Shown piece after piece: positions 1 to 13,544 of a DNA stretch of 64,000 bases. Location: NCBI RefSeq assembly GCF_022458985.1, contig NC_061778.1, positions 2,063,501-2,127,500 on the forward strand. The letters run 5' to 3'. Position 1 is the stretch's first letter, and each line of letters opens with the position of its first letter. The DNA comes from Mugil cephalus (Eukaryota; Chordata; Actinopteri; Mugiliformes; Mugilidae). The notes under the pieces were generated by a model. It was not told where the DNA came from. It searched no databases and saw only the letters and a list, made by a program, of their open reading frames with translations. The position numbers and the translations under genes were made by a program.

Positions 1-422
1 TAACTGGTGATACATGTGTGGCTGTGTGTGGGGGGACACAACCTCACGGAGCTGTTCACCTGTCTGTGGTGCTGAAATGGCTGGCTGTGGTGTATTGTGT
101 ATGGTGACTTTGTGTATTTGTATTGATTGCTGTGAACGCTGTTCATGCCATGATCAGTGCATTTTTTTTTATTATTGTTGTTGCGTATTGTTTTTGATCT
201 TGAGTATTTGATATAGTGAGATCTTGAACACTGCTGTTTGGTGGCGTTATTGATATGATGATATGTCATCTTTGGCACAGTTTTTATGGTGGTTTGAACT
301 GATACCTTCCAGCAAAATCAAATCCACCTGGTACCAAGTATCGGAAATTAATGTCTCTTGCGAGGCACGAGAAGACACAGAACCGATTTGATAGTTTAGG
401 AATATATAGGAGATATTATTAC

Positions 423-3400
423 CTCTGAAAGGACTCAATGTCCTGCAGAAACTTCTCACAGCTGCTGATGAGTGGATCCAACCTGTGGAGAGATGACAGG
501 CTCAGAAACATCTGTACAGAGCGGGTGGACAAAGCTGTGCTGGTGTGTGAGCGTACTGACCCTTGTCTGGTGCGAGCCATCAGGATGAGCTGCAGAGCTT
601 TGGCCTGGAGGCGAACGTGATGTATGGAGGCCACCTGTCTGCTCTCCAAACCGCTGTACAGGAACTCCAGCTTGTAGGTTTCCTCTAAGATCTGTTAACA
701 CGTGCAAATAAAAAAAAAAAACATGCAAACGTCACGCGACACAATCTCACGGGTGTTTTAAGACTTAAATGTGTGTGTGTCTGAATGTTGACCTGCTGAG
801 CGGCTGCTGTGGCTGTGACGTTTTGTTTGAGGCAGAGAGGAACCGCCATGCTCCACAGCTTCTCCTGCAGAGCCTGAGGAAACAAGACGGAGGAAAGACT
901 CGTTACAGACGACGCCCATTTCCCAGTTTCTTCCCACATGCCATAACTTATCCTCATCCCATATAATCTTTGTTACACAATGTTTTTAAATGTTATATAC
1001 TGTATAGTGTATATATACGGTTTCTGATCAGTATTCCTGCTGTACTCTGAGCCACTGCACCGAAATTGAAATCTAAATGACCAATAAAGTAAGTAAGTCC
1101 AAGTCTGAGTCAGAAAATCTAGAATAAATTATCGATAAGCACTTCCACACATTTATATTTGATAGATGGGGCATTAGCGTCAATTTACTGCAATTTCGGT
1201 AATTTATTTAAAACATTTCAAACATTTCTTTTAGTTTGGTTGTACACTTTATTAAACGGGACCCTTTTTATGACAATTTTGTCTTGTGTGGGTGAAAACT
1301 GAGGATGACAAAAGACAATAATTACCAAGTGAATCGCACACAAATATATAAAAAGTCTGCTAATATGGAAGAAAATAATACATATTTATTTTTGGAAGAC
1401 GTCTTAAATTATCTGCTTAATTGAGAAAACATGGTGGAGCTGCTTATTTATCACTTATTTTATTTTCCTTGATCTGTATTGTTTTTATCCATTACTTAGT
1501 ACCTATATTCTACAGTTACTTATAATAATAATATAATAATCTGGGACCTAAGAACATCACTTCATTCCATCTCATGCTTTTGTACAGTTGCAAATGGCAA
1601 ATAAAAATCCTATGCATCATGCAGATTCACAACTTTTTAACACAACGTTACCACTAGATAATGTATAAAGCATGAAATACTTATATGTTGCTTTAATAAA
1701 GTAAATATTCATATTGAAATACCAGGATCAATATGAATAATATGTGTATAACAACATCTCCTTGCAAAAAAAACACATTTTAGAAACAGCTGCTGAAGCT
1801 CCTGACTGCAGAGCGTGGATAAATCCACTAGGGGGCAGATGACAAGTCTTACCTTCATGAGCAGCAGCTGGCAGCGCAGGTATGTCGCACAGAAATCTGC
1901 AGCTCCAGCGAGCTCCGTCTGCAGCTCCCCGAGCCGCTGGAGGTCTCTGAAAAGTTAATTCATCATTTAGTCACAAAAGTCTCAAATTCATTAAAACATT
2001 CCCTGATTTAAATCAGGCATTTCTGGAGCTTCTGTGATCTTGATTTACCGTATGGTGAAGTCCAGCAGGTCCTGGGCTCCGGGCGCCTCCAGGTTCTGGA
2101 TGGTGCTGACTCTGTTGAGACTCTGCTGGAGGAAGAGCTGAGCCGATTCTACAGAACCAGTACCACAGCCCGAGTCCACCGAGTCCAGGCCGTAGATCTG
2201 CTTTCTGCCCGGCAACTAAAACAGACGAGGCAGCATTAATGTGGAACTGGGATTTAGCCTGTTGTGGTTTAGTTTTGCATAATTTTTGTATTTATTATTA
2301 CCAACACCTCGTGTGAATTGTTATTCTCTACTTTTCCATAAGTTCCATGTAGGAAACAAATGCAGCCATTATTTAACTGAATACTGCAGGATTAATAGTG
2401 CCTTCATTCAATGTTTACTTTCCCTCATCTTGTGTGCATTGCCCTTGATACTAAATGTTGCTGCAACACTGAAAATGTCCCCACTGTGGGATAAATTTTC
2501 TCAGTTTCTGCTCTTACTCTGAGTGGTGGGACGAGGTGGGACAGGCTGTCCCTCAGGTAGGCGTAGTGTCTGAAGGTGTGGTCGGAGAAGAGCGCCGGCA
2601 TAGTGGGACACGACTTAGCAGCGTTGAACACCAGAACCAGAACGGCAATGTCTGAGATCAGCAACCAGAGTAAAGGAAGACAAGAGGAACAGCTTTGGGC
2701 ACAAAAACTCTGCTCTTACTTTATATCATGTTTGTTATTTAGTGTCACGTTGCAGAAGGAAATGTTGTTGTTTTTTGCAGATTCTTAGGAACATGTGAGG
2801 GATACAGGCTGGATCGTCCATGTCTGGCTCTGGCGTGTCAAAATACGGATGCGTGCTGAGCAGTTCAGGAACCAGCGGCAACACCAGCGTCGGGTGGCGG
2901 GAGCCCAAGAACTTCAGACATCTAGAAGAAAATAAAATGAGCCGTCAGTTCATTAATGGCTTTAAGCTTTTACATGAATGAAAAGTCGCTTATTTATTAG
3001 CCTGGAAGCCAGAAGTTAAAAGCAATTAACGATTAATGAAAGAAAAAAGGATCAAAACAGATTCCTCCAACTGCAGGTGAGTATCTGGTCGTTAATGTTT
3101 CAGGTTTCAGGCTTTTAAAACTGAAGATTTGGAAACATCTTCAAGAAATTCTACAAGTTGATTTGATGCTGGAGTGTCCACCAGTAAATGTTGATTTAAA
3201 TTAATTATGAGATGGTTTTATTGATTAACCCTTAACATAATATCATTCCTCTGGATTGTATGTGGGACAGCAGCATCTTTCTGAACCAATCAGAGCTCTG
3301 GACATAAGCTGTGTTTGAGTAAATGCTGCAAGATGCAATATGTTATTTTCTTCTGGTTTCATTGATAAAAATCATTATAGGATTCAACCAACACATTTTT

Positions 3401-6400
3401 ACTACTTTTATTATTACAATACCACTTTCAAAAGAGACCAAGACCATGAAGAAGCACCAAAATATTCATGAAGAGCTTTCAGTTTACTTTGGGAACGTCC
3501 TAAATAGGTGTTTTTTTGCAAAAAGGTTGCAATGATAAGAGGTTAAAAACTATTGGTATCTGCAGGCTGAGTGTCTAACATGTCTGAGTCTTACTTCCAG
3601 ACAGAGTTGCGGTCGGTGGGATACTTGTTGAGGTTCTTCAGCAGGTCCAGCAGAGCCAGCTGGATGCACTCTTTAGTGGAGACGTTGGTGTAGCAGAGCA
3701 GCTCGTGGAGAGCTTCTCTGATGTCACGAGACGAGTCCTGGACACAGACACGGTGACTTCATTGGCGCATAATTCAGGGACTGTTTGGGATTACAGACGG
3801 ATTATTTTTCCTGCTGTGCGTACCTCCAACACGGCCAGCACGGTGTCCAGCTGGTCCTCTCGGAGCGTTATGTGGGTGGAGATTTCTCTCAGCACGTGGA
3901 TGGACTGCAGCCTCACTTCCTCAATCTCGTCGTTGAACATGTCCACCAGGAAGTCCAGACACTTCTCAGCAAAGCTCGCAGACGAGCGGGCCAGCTGGCA
4001 CAACGCCTCCACCGCCGCGATACGGACCTCTGACAAACATTTAAGACACAGGCACAGCTGTCATGTTTTCTTCTGTAATATATATAATCATATATTTTGT
4101 AAAACTGCAGTAAAACACAGAATTCAAAACCTAAATTCACATCAAACAGCATCAAAACAAAGTCCCGTGGTCTCATGATAGATGCCGTCCCAAATGAATA
4201 CAATAAGCTCATCCTGAGGCTACGTAGGTTTCATACCAAACATCTCGTCTTCCAGGCCGTGAACAAAGGCTCCACAGGCCCCTGAGGCGATGAGGTTGAC
4301 AGTGTTGGTGTCCAGTTTCTCCTTCGGGGCGTCGTCAGCCCATTTCCTGCCAGACGAAAACTCCCCGGAAGCAAAGAGCTCCTTGGCCCGTTCATGGGCT
4401 GTACGCTTCCTCTGAGAAGAAACAGAAGCCAGTGAGTGCAGTTACGCTCATAGTCCTTATTTCCATATCCTGTGATATTTTACTCACTCTGAGATCGGAC
4501 ATCAGCTTCTTATCCAGCGTTTGTTCCAGGAAGTGAGGACTGACCTGCAGCATCGAACCCTGAGAGAAAAGAGCTGGTGTCATGAATCTGTTACAGTTAC
4601 AGTTCTGTTACAGTACAATTTAAGAGAACTTGATTAAAGACTGTGTTTTTATATCCGTGTCCTCACCAGAGTTTTTGCAGCTTGCACCCGGACCATCCAG
4701 GAGCCGTCGCTGACCATGTGACTGATCTTCCCAAATGCGTCATCAACCAGTCGGATCTCCTCGTTGGATGAGGGGATGGGCACGATGCTGAAAGGACAAA
4801 TAAAAGATACAAGTCAGGCCTTCAAACCGCTGGTAAACAGCTACAATGAAATTTAATAAGTGCCACTTTTTGTGTTGAATCAACATGCTAACCTAATAAG
4901 CCCTAGAACACCAATGTTATAATTAGCAGCATTGTCACTAACGTCAGGTAGATTTCAGTCGTTACTTAAAAAATACTGAAGTACAACAAGACATGGTACA
5001 TTGAAGTACTTTTCTTTTATTTTCAACTTCAACGTCTCATAAAACAGAAGAAGGTAATTTTACTCAGTATTGGATCTGAAAGGAAATCTGTGGCATCGAA
5101 CATCACTAGTTTTGACCAAATGAATTCCCTTCTAAATGAGTGTTACACTAAATAAGAATTACATGCAAATTCCAGGGACACTGAGCTCTGGCATCAAAGA
5201 ATAAATATGAGTAGCTTGAGATTGCTTAAGTAAAACTAGCTTTAGTTATGTTTTATTTGCCTGTTGTTGACAGATTAACCAAACCTGGGACAGGAGTTAA
5301 CCAAGGACCCACACAAATCAGACAGCAACTCAACAGAAACTAGGATTTTTCCTATGATCTATGATTATACATAAGAAACGCTATTAAGAAAATAAATTTC
5401 AGAATAATCATTTGACTGAACAGTTCCTAGTCAGCAAGTCTTCAGTCCTGAAGCATTTGTTATGTTAAATGACCTCTACTGAGTAGTTACCAAACTCAGT
5501 TCTCATCAGTCTGGTAGATTTCATTATGTGATATGTTTCAACCAATTCAAAATAAAAAACAAAAGAAGAAAAAAATAGCTCTTCACGGAATTTAATCTGA
5601 TCAGAGCCATCGTATCTGGTCTTGCTTTCAGACTCGGCTCGACTCACCTCTCAGGGTAGAGCTGGCTGAGCACCCAGACCATCTGCACGGCTGCAGAACG
5701 GACCTGCTCATAATCATCTGACAACAACCTGCAGGCCTGAACAACACGCACAAAACAGAACAACATGCAGTTATTAGTCTTTCACACAGATCTCTGTAAT
5801 GCAGCGAAGTTTACATGTCCACTCTGAGGATGGTCAGTTCATTCAAGGACGTACCTGCTCATAAATGATCTGGTGGATCTTCATTCCTCTCTCGTGCAGC
5901 TGCAGCTGGAAAACAAACAGTATCGGAACAGAATGAGGTGAAAGCTCTAAAAATAAGAGCAGGCAGAGATTCCTTGCTGCAGGTGTTTTGCTGTGTCGTA
6001 CCATGGCTTTGATGGCTGCGGTGCGAACTCTGGGGTCCTGGTCTCCAAAGTAGTCGCTGATGATATTCTGGACGTCCCTCATTCCTCCTGGAGCAAAATG
6101 TAAAAATGATACAACAGTGTGTAACCGCAACAACTCAAGTAGCATTAGCCTTTAATGGTTTTTACAGGAGAACAAGGGAGATTTATTTTGCAAACCTAAT
6201 GACGTGCCCAGTCCCTCGTCTTTTGTCAGAGGAGTGTCCACTATGCCGAGACACCCCAGGAGCTGCAGACATTTGTTCCTTACGCCGAAAGACGTATCAG
6301 ACAGGTGCTACAACAAAAGAAAAAGAAGATTTGAAGCATTGTGCAGAGCACCCCGTTAAGTTGATATTCATCTAAGAATGGCTAATGTCTCACCTTGCAG

Positions 6401-8505
6401 GCCACTTCTATGAGCCTCAGCCTGGCCGTGGGACTCTCAGGTAGTTGTGTACCAATGACCAGCAGCGTGTCCAGAAGCTGGGCCAGAACCTGATGGGACT
6501 CTGTCGACACAGAAAAACACAATCAAACTAATTCTTTGATAAACTAATTAAGTAAAAAGACTAAACACTGCTCTGGTGTAAAGTTTTCTAAAAAACAATA
6601 AAAGAACAATACAAAAGTAGTGTATATTAAAAAGAATATTTTCCCAATTGCAAATAAACAATATGCATAAATACGCGGTGAAATAAATCCAACAGCGTGC
6701 GATGTCTTACTCTCATTGTTGAGTGTGTTTATGGCGTCGTCAACGATGCAGTCGGGGCTGAAGCCCTGGGTCTTGGACAGCAGACCCAGCAGAGAGGCAA
6801 TCTTCAGCCTTACTGAGTTATCTGTCTCCTGGGAGAGGACGACAACATAATGAACAACAGCAACATCAGGTGAGCTCTGTGTTCATTTTAGATTAGATAG
6901 GTGCACCTCAATATAATTTAAAGCCTCTTTAAAGGCTCAAACTTTTATCGCAGGCTGATTAAAGGGTCAAACTATTTGCAATATTGTTGTTGGCTGATTG
7001 ATCAGAGCACCCTTACATGTTTTACTCTCTGCAGTGATCCTGTGTCTCTCAGACAAATTTTTGGTTTATTCCCACGCTGCTTTACCTTATAGTAGTGCTC
7101 CAGCAGGATCCTGACCACACCCTCCACACTCTCCACCTCCACAGGCTTGCGTGCAAACTGCAGCAGATACTGCAGAGCATCCGTGGAGTTGGTGGCCTTA
7201 CAGAGGTCAATGTGCAGAGCTGCAGACTTGCTGGGTTTGGACAGACGCAGCTTCCTGGCCGGAGCTTCCTCATGGGGAATCTGTGGGAGTACAAACAGGC
7301 TGGACTGAAATCTGTTCAAGCACAATCCTCTAACTGCAAATGTGAAGATGTTACAGACGCGTGGTTCCTTATTTACTAAAAGTCACCATCTTAACCAGTT
7401 ACACCTGATCATCCTGCATTCATACATCAGTACAAGTGATGGAAATAATCACAGCGCTACAATCATGTGTTCAGTTCACACAACATCTACCTTCTAAATC
7501 TGTCATTTTACTCTATTTTTTCCTATTTCTGTTCTTTTCATTTAATGTTTTTAATGAAAGGAGACTTGTAAAGTAAGAATTTCAATGGTCGTCTATAAAG
7601 TTGTTTTTAATGTGCATGTAACAAATAAACATGTTGAACTTGTTCTGTATTTTTCTTGGTATATATTTATGTATTAAATCCTTTGTTCTGCAGTGTCTTT
7701 ACTAGATTCTGAAAAGGGTCACATCAAATGTTCAATGTAAATAAGGTAACATAGTGATGCAAACTGACAACAGCCAAAACATTAGGTACGCTAGTGAATT
7801 CATACCAGTCTAAATTCCTTCATGACCGATGTAATGTTGAGTTAGAGGTGATTCACCTGGATGATCATTGTGGAGGATGTTAAACTGGACTGATGTAGAC
7901 AGACTTTAATGATCCCAGAGAGAAATTAATTTATCATAATAGCTTAATTGAGAGAAAAAGATGAGCTGTTACACAGCTGGATAGAACAAGGAATAAAGGA
8001 AGTTCTGTAGCGTTCATTCAGATTTATTAACAACCATAATGAAAACACATGTGAATCTACAGCTCTCGATGATTTATTTATCTTTTTATTTAGAGCAGGG
8101 CTGTTGTAATAGAAGGCATTCACTACTGCACCTAATGAACTGGCCAGTGAGTTTGTCAACACTAACGGCATAATCAGTGTCAGTTACTCAACTCACAAAA
8201 GTTAGTCATTTTAGTCACATGTTGACACAACTAGATTTTGTTGCCATTAAATAGTAGATTTTATTGTGTATACTGTGAGCTTAGCGAAGATAAAACCAGA
8301 ACATATATATTATTTCTCTTTAAACCACGAATCCTAATGCTGTTGTTGTTATTGCCGCTTAGCATTAGCTAACAAGCTAAGTAGCGTTTCCGTTTCCGTT
8401 GGGGCTCGTGATGAGTTATCTGATAGAGAAAAGACAGTTCCGTGTGCTCACCTGTACAACTTTGGAGAATTCCTCGTAAACTCGCTTTTTCAAGTGCGCT
8501 GCCAT
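423..8505 (-). CDS. ints4: Integrator complex subunit 4, 3'-truncated by the window edge
   Basis: INTS4 is a HEAT-repeat scaffold of the nuclear Integrator complex. It binds the INTS9/INTS11 endonuclease pair in the module that cleaves snRNA and other Pol II transcripts. The start is ATG at 8503-8505 ([13 protein letters not shown]). Exons, high to low: 8452-8505, 7086-7280, 6711-6828, 6394-6500, 6196-6307, 6002-6087, 5855-5905, 5648-5736, 4667-4787, 4488-4559, 4237-4411, 3824-4029, 3595-3737, 2806-2921, 2518-2651, 2049-2215, 1853-1946, 793-873, 561-691, 423-482. All junctions keep phase and give about 770 residues; vertebrate INTS4 is about 960, so the C-terminal exons lie left of base 1. 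Diagnostic stretches include [53 protein letters not shown] and [19 protein letters not shown]. The 78-nt intron at 483-560 is in frame and stop-free (see findings). The identity is secure; the exon 14/15 and 19/20 boundaries are the least certain. Confidence 0.96.
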
Positions 8506-9814
8506 GTTCAGGGAACGAAGTCGCTAGCTGGCTAGCAACCTAGCTTCGAGTTCAGCAGCAACCCTGTGGAAGATTGTTCCTGTACACTTTCCGTAGCTAC
8601 GGGAAGCAAAAGAAAACGCGTTTTGTAAATCAACTTTAATGTATAAGAATACGTGCTTGTTTTTTTATATTTTCAGTTTATATCGTTTACACTATTCATA
8701 TGTATTATTATTTTATATACAAATACAAACATTTAAATTAAATAAATATTAATATTACTATTGTCACATCTCAAGTGTAGTTTTTACTGACCCTCTGTTT
8801 GCTGTTGCAAACTTGTGTGTGTGCATTTACTTGTCTCATATTTAAATTTGTTTGATGATCTGAAACATTTCAGATTGACAATAAAATAAGAAATCAGGAA
8901 GGGGCAAACACTTTTTTCACACGACTGTATCTATAAAGCTAAAGTACTTGAAATTATTTTTAATTTGTGAAATATTCCACCAGTGTTGTATCAAATATCA
9001 AGTTAACCAAGAAACTAAGAGTCTACTAATTAAGTGATTGGTCATATTCTCAGCTGTCCTTATTAATTCCTTTTTTAGTTTGGCAACGATTAAAAACTAA
9101 ACAACAGGCTCTTTTTGAAGATAGATTTTGCAGGTAATATTAAAGACGCCATATTAGAGAAAACAGATAATTCAGACATACAAATAAGACACAAGTGAGT
9201 CAAAGTGAAAATATGAAGATTTATTTTGAGTTATCATTTACAGTTTTAATAATCCACTCTGGTAATATGAGCAATTCTATAAGTCCTTTTTTCTTCCATT
9301 TCCTTTTTGCTGCTTATGAAATCTAAGTTGGCACGGTATGCTTAATAATCATTTTTAATAAATAAAGCACAGTAAGAAGAAGTTGTTCATTGTTATGTCT
9401 GCACTTTGCTCTTTCCTTTCCTCTTATGTGTCTGCACATTGAGCTTCCTCAGAAACAACTCCTTCTCTGTTCAATCCAAATTATTTAAAACATTTTGTTG
9501 CCTGGTAAATCCTGCAACCAAAAAAACGAAAAGACACAATTCTGGACAAGTTTTGTCCAATTTTTACCTTTAAAGTTTATTCACTTGTCTCCGAAGGTTG
9601 TTTGGAGTTTCTTAAATTTAAAGTTTTTGGTTATTTATTTATTTATTTTTAAGCAAAGCACCAGTAAACTCAGTAATTCAGCCCATGCACTTCCAAAAAC
9701 ACATCTTCATGAGTAAAATGTTTTGCATCTGTAACATTTTGACAGCATCTGTAAACCCATGAGGATGTTGGGGGGATTAAAATCAGGACCAGGAGCAGGT
9801 ACAGGGACAAACAG
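8506..9814. other. Intergenic: ints4 promoter side and 3' end of the Ig receptor gene
   Basis: No coding exon was found. Bases just above 8505 hold the ints4 5' UTR and promoter, with no clear TATA box in the expected place. The rest is AT-rich. It should contain the 3' UTR of the Ig receptor gene, which runs leftward from its stop at 9815. A candidate polyadenylation signal for that gene (AATAAA on the minus strand) lies at 9576-9581. Confidence 0.6.
9576..9581 (-). terminator. Candidate polyadenylation signal of the Ig receptor gene
   Basis: AATAAA reads on the minus strand about 235 nt past the receptor stop codon. Other AT-rich hexamers lie nearby, so the choice is tentative. Confidence 0.4.
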
Positions 9815-12800
9815 TCACTTCATCTGCTGCAGCTCGATAGAAACCGCACGCATCTTGGGCCTCCTGTGGTCTAACCTCCACGTGAAGAGTCCCACTACGA
9901 TCACCATGAGCGGCAGAGCCGCGCAGACCACGATGCGGCTGATGGGCAGCTGGACGGGACACACTGTGACTGGAGGCTGTGGACACTGGGGAGGTTGAGA
10001 TGTTTGGAACAGAAACGTAGATCTGAAATCCATAAACGCGGCCGTGCTGTTGTCTTTTGAGCCCACCTGACACGTCCACTTCCTGTTGTTGTCTTCCTCC
10101 TGGAGTTTAACAGTAACCGTGACGTTGCAGCGAGTGTCAATCACCTCGATCCTGCACAGAGTTACAAATCATCAGCAATCACTCATTGGTCTTTCGTGGT
10201 TTCTACAAATAGAAGAAAAGCCTACGGGTTCAGTGTGAGCACAGTGTTTTTGATCAGTAATTGCCAACCTGCTGCTGTTGGAGAGCTTGGTCCCGTTCTC
10301 AGTGAGCCAGTGCAAGGTGAAGCCGCTGGAGTACGACCTGCAGCTCCCAGCATCGAAGTAGGTGAACAGGACGCAGCTCAGGACCAGGTCTCCCCCGGGC
10401 TGCAGGTCAGTGATGGTGGACCGTGAAGCGATGGAGAGGAGGGAGAGGTAAACGTCGCTGACGGGGTCGCTGTCCTGCATGCAGACGTAGGAGCCGGCGT
10501 CGCTCGCCTTGAGCCCATTGATGCCGAGGGAGCAGTTGGAGGCCACGGACAGGCGGCTGAATTTGTCCGACCCTGCGTTCACCCGCCCCCGGCTGACCTC
10601 CTGGGCGAAGCGGCCTCCTCTGTAGAAGGTCCAGAAGATGGAGGAGCAGTCTGTGGAGTTTGTGGAGCACGGCAGGAGGGTTTCACCTCCAAGTCTGCTG
10701 TACACAAACGCCAAGTCCTTTCTACAGGTCACACCTGGAGAACAGAGTTCAACAAGTTTAAATAAATCACACAAAAACTGACATGAATTTGCAAAGTGCT
10801 AAAGTTACTTAAACAAGACTTTAACTGCAAATTTTCAATAAAAGTAAAACTATTGCTTATTTGTCTAATATTTAGACAGAACACAACATCTAGAACTAAA
10901 CAGCAGACGACTGAGGGTCATCAACACCCCCCATAGAGTCATCTTCTGTCCCTCCATCTCTTTAGGATATGTACATAACACACTGCCTCAGAGACGCGTT
11001 ACACCCTGGACACCACCTGTTGGTCAAAGCCAAAACGAACAGGCTGAGAAACAGCTTCTACCCCAGAGCTGCTATAGCATCAAACCCTATAATACAAACT
11101 GTGACCACAGAACTGCTGCCTCAAGTTTCACAATGACAATAAAGTGATGCTGATTCTGAGCAGATGTGCAATGTGACAAAATTATTTCTTTTTCTTCAGA
11201 AATGATTTGTAAAAGGAGAGTTCATTAAATGTGAACATTTTCATAATTTTATTGTTCTTTGCTCTAAACTTAACTCAAATTTTTTTGCACTTGTTGTTAT
11301 TTTGAAGTTATTATACCATCAGGTAACTGGTCTCTCCTACTTTTAATCAAACTAGAGAATAAAGGCCCTGAAATAATTTTTTTTGTGTATAACCTCAAAG
11401 TAGCATTTGTGGCTTGAGTTGTTAATTTTATATTTTTTATTTTATTATTTATTTGATGAAGACACGCGGACATTAACCAAATATATGACAGCATATAAAT
11501 ATATAAGGGCTAAATCCCATCCGTATCCTCATATTAAAAGACGGACAAATGTACCATAAATAGCAGTTAATACAATACCATGTGTATAAAAGAAAAGAAA
11601 AACAAAGCAAACTATAATTGGCAGCAATTATACAATAAATTACAGCGAGATTCAATAAAGAGATAAGAGAGAATTAATTAACATTTCATTCATGGATTCA
11701 TATTTAAACCGTTCTTTAAGCTGCTTTTTTGTTTGTTTGTTTTTTAAGGCTGTGGAAGTGGAAGTGTCTCTGATCCAGGTTTGGAGATTATTCCAACGTG
11801 CACTGACCTTTTAACCCATATAGCAATAGAATATTTCTGGTTTGATGTCAAAAAAGATTAATTTGTGTTGCATCCAAATGCCACCGAATGAAACTCAAAG
11901 ACAAAGACGGACGACGAGCGTCCGTTTATTTTACAGCGTGACCTGGAGGACCACTGAGAATTAGTGACTCACTTTAAGAGTCACTTTAACACTGGATCAT
12001 GTCTATAGAGGATTATTATGTCTTTTTCTTTTTTTCAAATACAAAATCATATAAATCTAAGATTTAACTTAAACGCGACCAAAGAAAAAAAAGCTGTTTA
12101 ATGCTGCTTTACTGTTGGTGTAAATGTGTCGTGTTTTGTGCCCACTGCCATCAGACAGCCGACATGTAGGACGTTTATTTTTTTTGTTTGTTGTCTCTGT
12201 TCTTTTTAATTTCCTGTGCTGCTGTAGCATTTGAATTTCTCCAGTGAGGATCAGTCTTGTCTTATCTTTCTGCTAAATTGAGATTTTCCATAGTAAAATA
12301 GACTAAATATCATTTTATGTCATCAGATTTTGTTGTTGTGGACGCGTGAAGTTAGACCTTCTCTGGGCCTCTCATCACGTTACAGACGTCTGTATCGAGA
12401 TGAAAGAAAAACAGCTCAAAGTTCTGCTTTTAGCCACAAAATAAAGCTCAAAACTGTTTGATTTTTAACTGTGTTCTAGTTATTTTATTATTTACTTATC
12501 TAGTTCATTTCATTGCTTTGTGTTTTTAACGAGGTTAAATGACGCTGGCGGTCGATCAGTTAAAAACAAAGATCCGTAAAAACTGAGCTGTTTATAACGA
12601 CATGTTCATGAGGACAGATGGATTCTGGTTTGGGCCACGATCAGGGACAAAAAACAAGAAAGAGGAAACAAACGGACGTGTCCAGTGATCTGTCGACCCA
12701 TCCATCCACCCCGACCTCCTCCCAGGCTGTTACTGACACAAATTCAGACTCAAAGTTTTCACTTTTCATGACACAAGAATAATGAATCACTAATCAAACT

Positions 12801-12884
12801 TTATTTATATAGCACTTTTCCTACCAAAAAAGTAACGTGCAAAGAAATTACAAGAAACAAAACCAAGAAACTGCCACCACATAT

Positions 12885-12930
<46 letters not shown>

Positions 12931-13544
12931 CACATGCACATACACAGCAACACTCACACCAATATACACACAGAGTCAACAAGATTCTGAATAAATTTCG
13001 CTAAATTTCTCATTTTAAAATCAAGATTGAGTCACTGTTAACGAGGAAACATTAATTAATATTTTACTTTTTTATTCTGAAACAGAACAAAAAAACACCA
13101 TAAATGACCATGGTTGAGACGTCAGACTGTTCGAGTCAATACTGATACCGACATTTAATGTTTAGTATTTTTTGATTATAGACACATGAAATAATGAAAC
13201 TAAGTTGAGAGAAAAAATCCGAGAATTTAAGATCAGATAAGATAAGATAAGATCAGATCAGATAAGCCAAATCTGTTCAGTTGAGTATTTTACTTTCAGT
13301 ATTTTACTTTTCTGGTATTTTCACTGAAGTAAATGATGTGAATTCCTCTTTCAAGGATCTGCGTCAAGTTATGAGGAAAGCAACATTTGCAGAAGTCAGA
13401 GTCAAAAGACAAAGAAACACACAGCAGAATAATGCCTGATAACAGAACAACTGAGACGAGACAAAAGAAGCAAACGTAGTGAAGTGAACGAACCGTACCC
13501 GTCAGAAGCAGACCGATGAGCAGCAGGATTTTAAAGCTCTTCAT
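9815..13544 (-). CDS. Two-Ig-domain type I membrane receptor, family unassigned
   Basis: Three exons join in phase: 13499-13544 (signal peptide, MKSFKILLLIGLLLTG), 10269-10734 (both Ig cores) and 9815-10151 (end of domain 2, membrane segment, tail). The protein is 282 aa. Domain 1 is V-like: Cys38 and Cys100, Trp50, and the DxGxYxC motif at 94-100 (DAGSYVC). Extra Cys45 and Cys83 could form a second disulphide. Domain 2 has Cys136, Trp158 and Cys198. N-glycosylation sequons are common (NST, NCS, NGT, NSS, NVT). A hydrophobic segment at about 244-262 is followed by a basic tail of about 20 residues with no ITIM- or ITAM-like tyrosine, so any signalling would need a partner. This looks like one of the many fish leukocyte IgSF receptors (SLAM/CD2- or CD4/LAG3-like architecture), but no orthologue can be named. 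It sits between ints4 and kctd14. The gene call is solid; the function is inferred only from architecture. Confidence 0.85.
10905..11155 (+). repeat. LINE 3'-end fragment (L2/Rex1/CR1-like)
   Basis: The plus strand keeps the end of a fish LINE ORF2. It reads conceptually as a run including KTNRLRNSFYP (about 11025-11070), a common C-terminal signature of such elements. It closes with an AATGACAATAAAG tail near 11130. It lies in intron 1 of the Ig receptor gene, antisense to it, and is far too short to be active. Confidence 0.6.
12887..12928. repeat. (AC)n microsatellite
   Basis: About 21 uninterrupted AC dinucleotides in intron 1 of the Ig receptor gene. The sequence just before it (12795-12860) resembles the widespread fish dispersed repeat with a TTTATTTATATAGCAC core. 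Confidence 0.95.

Noticed and set aside
3705-4212. Overlapping plus- and minus-strand ORFs across 3.7-4.2 kb
   Set aside because: The real content is ints4 exons 12 and 13 on the minus strand; other frames cross splice sites.
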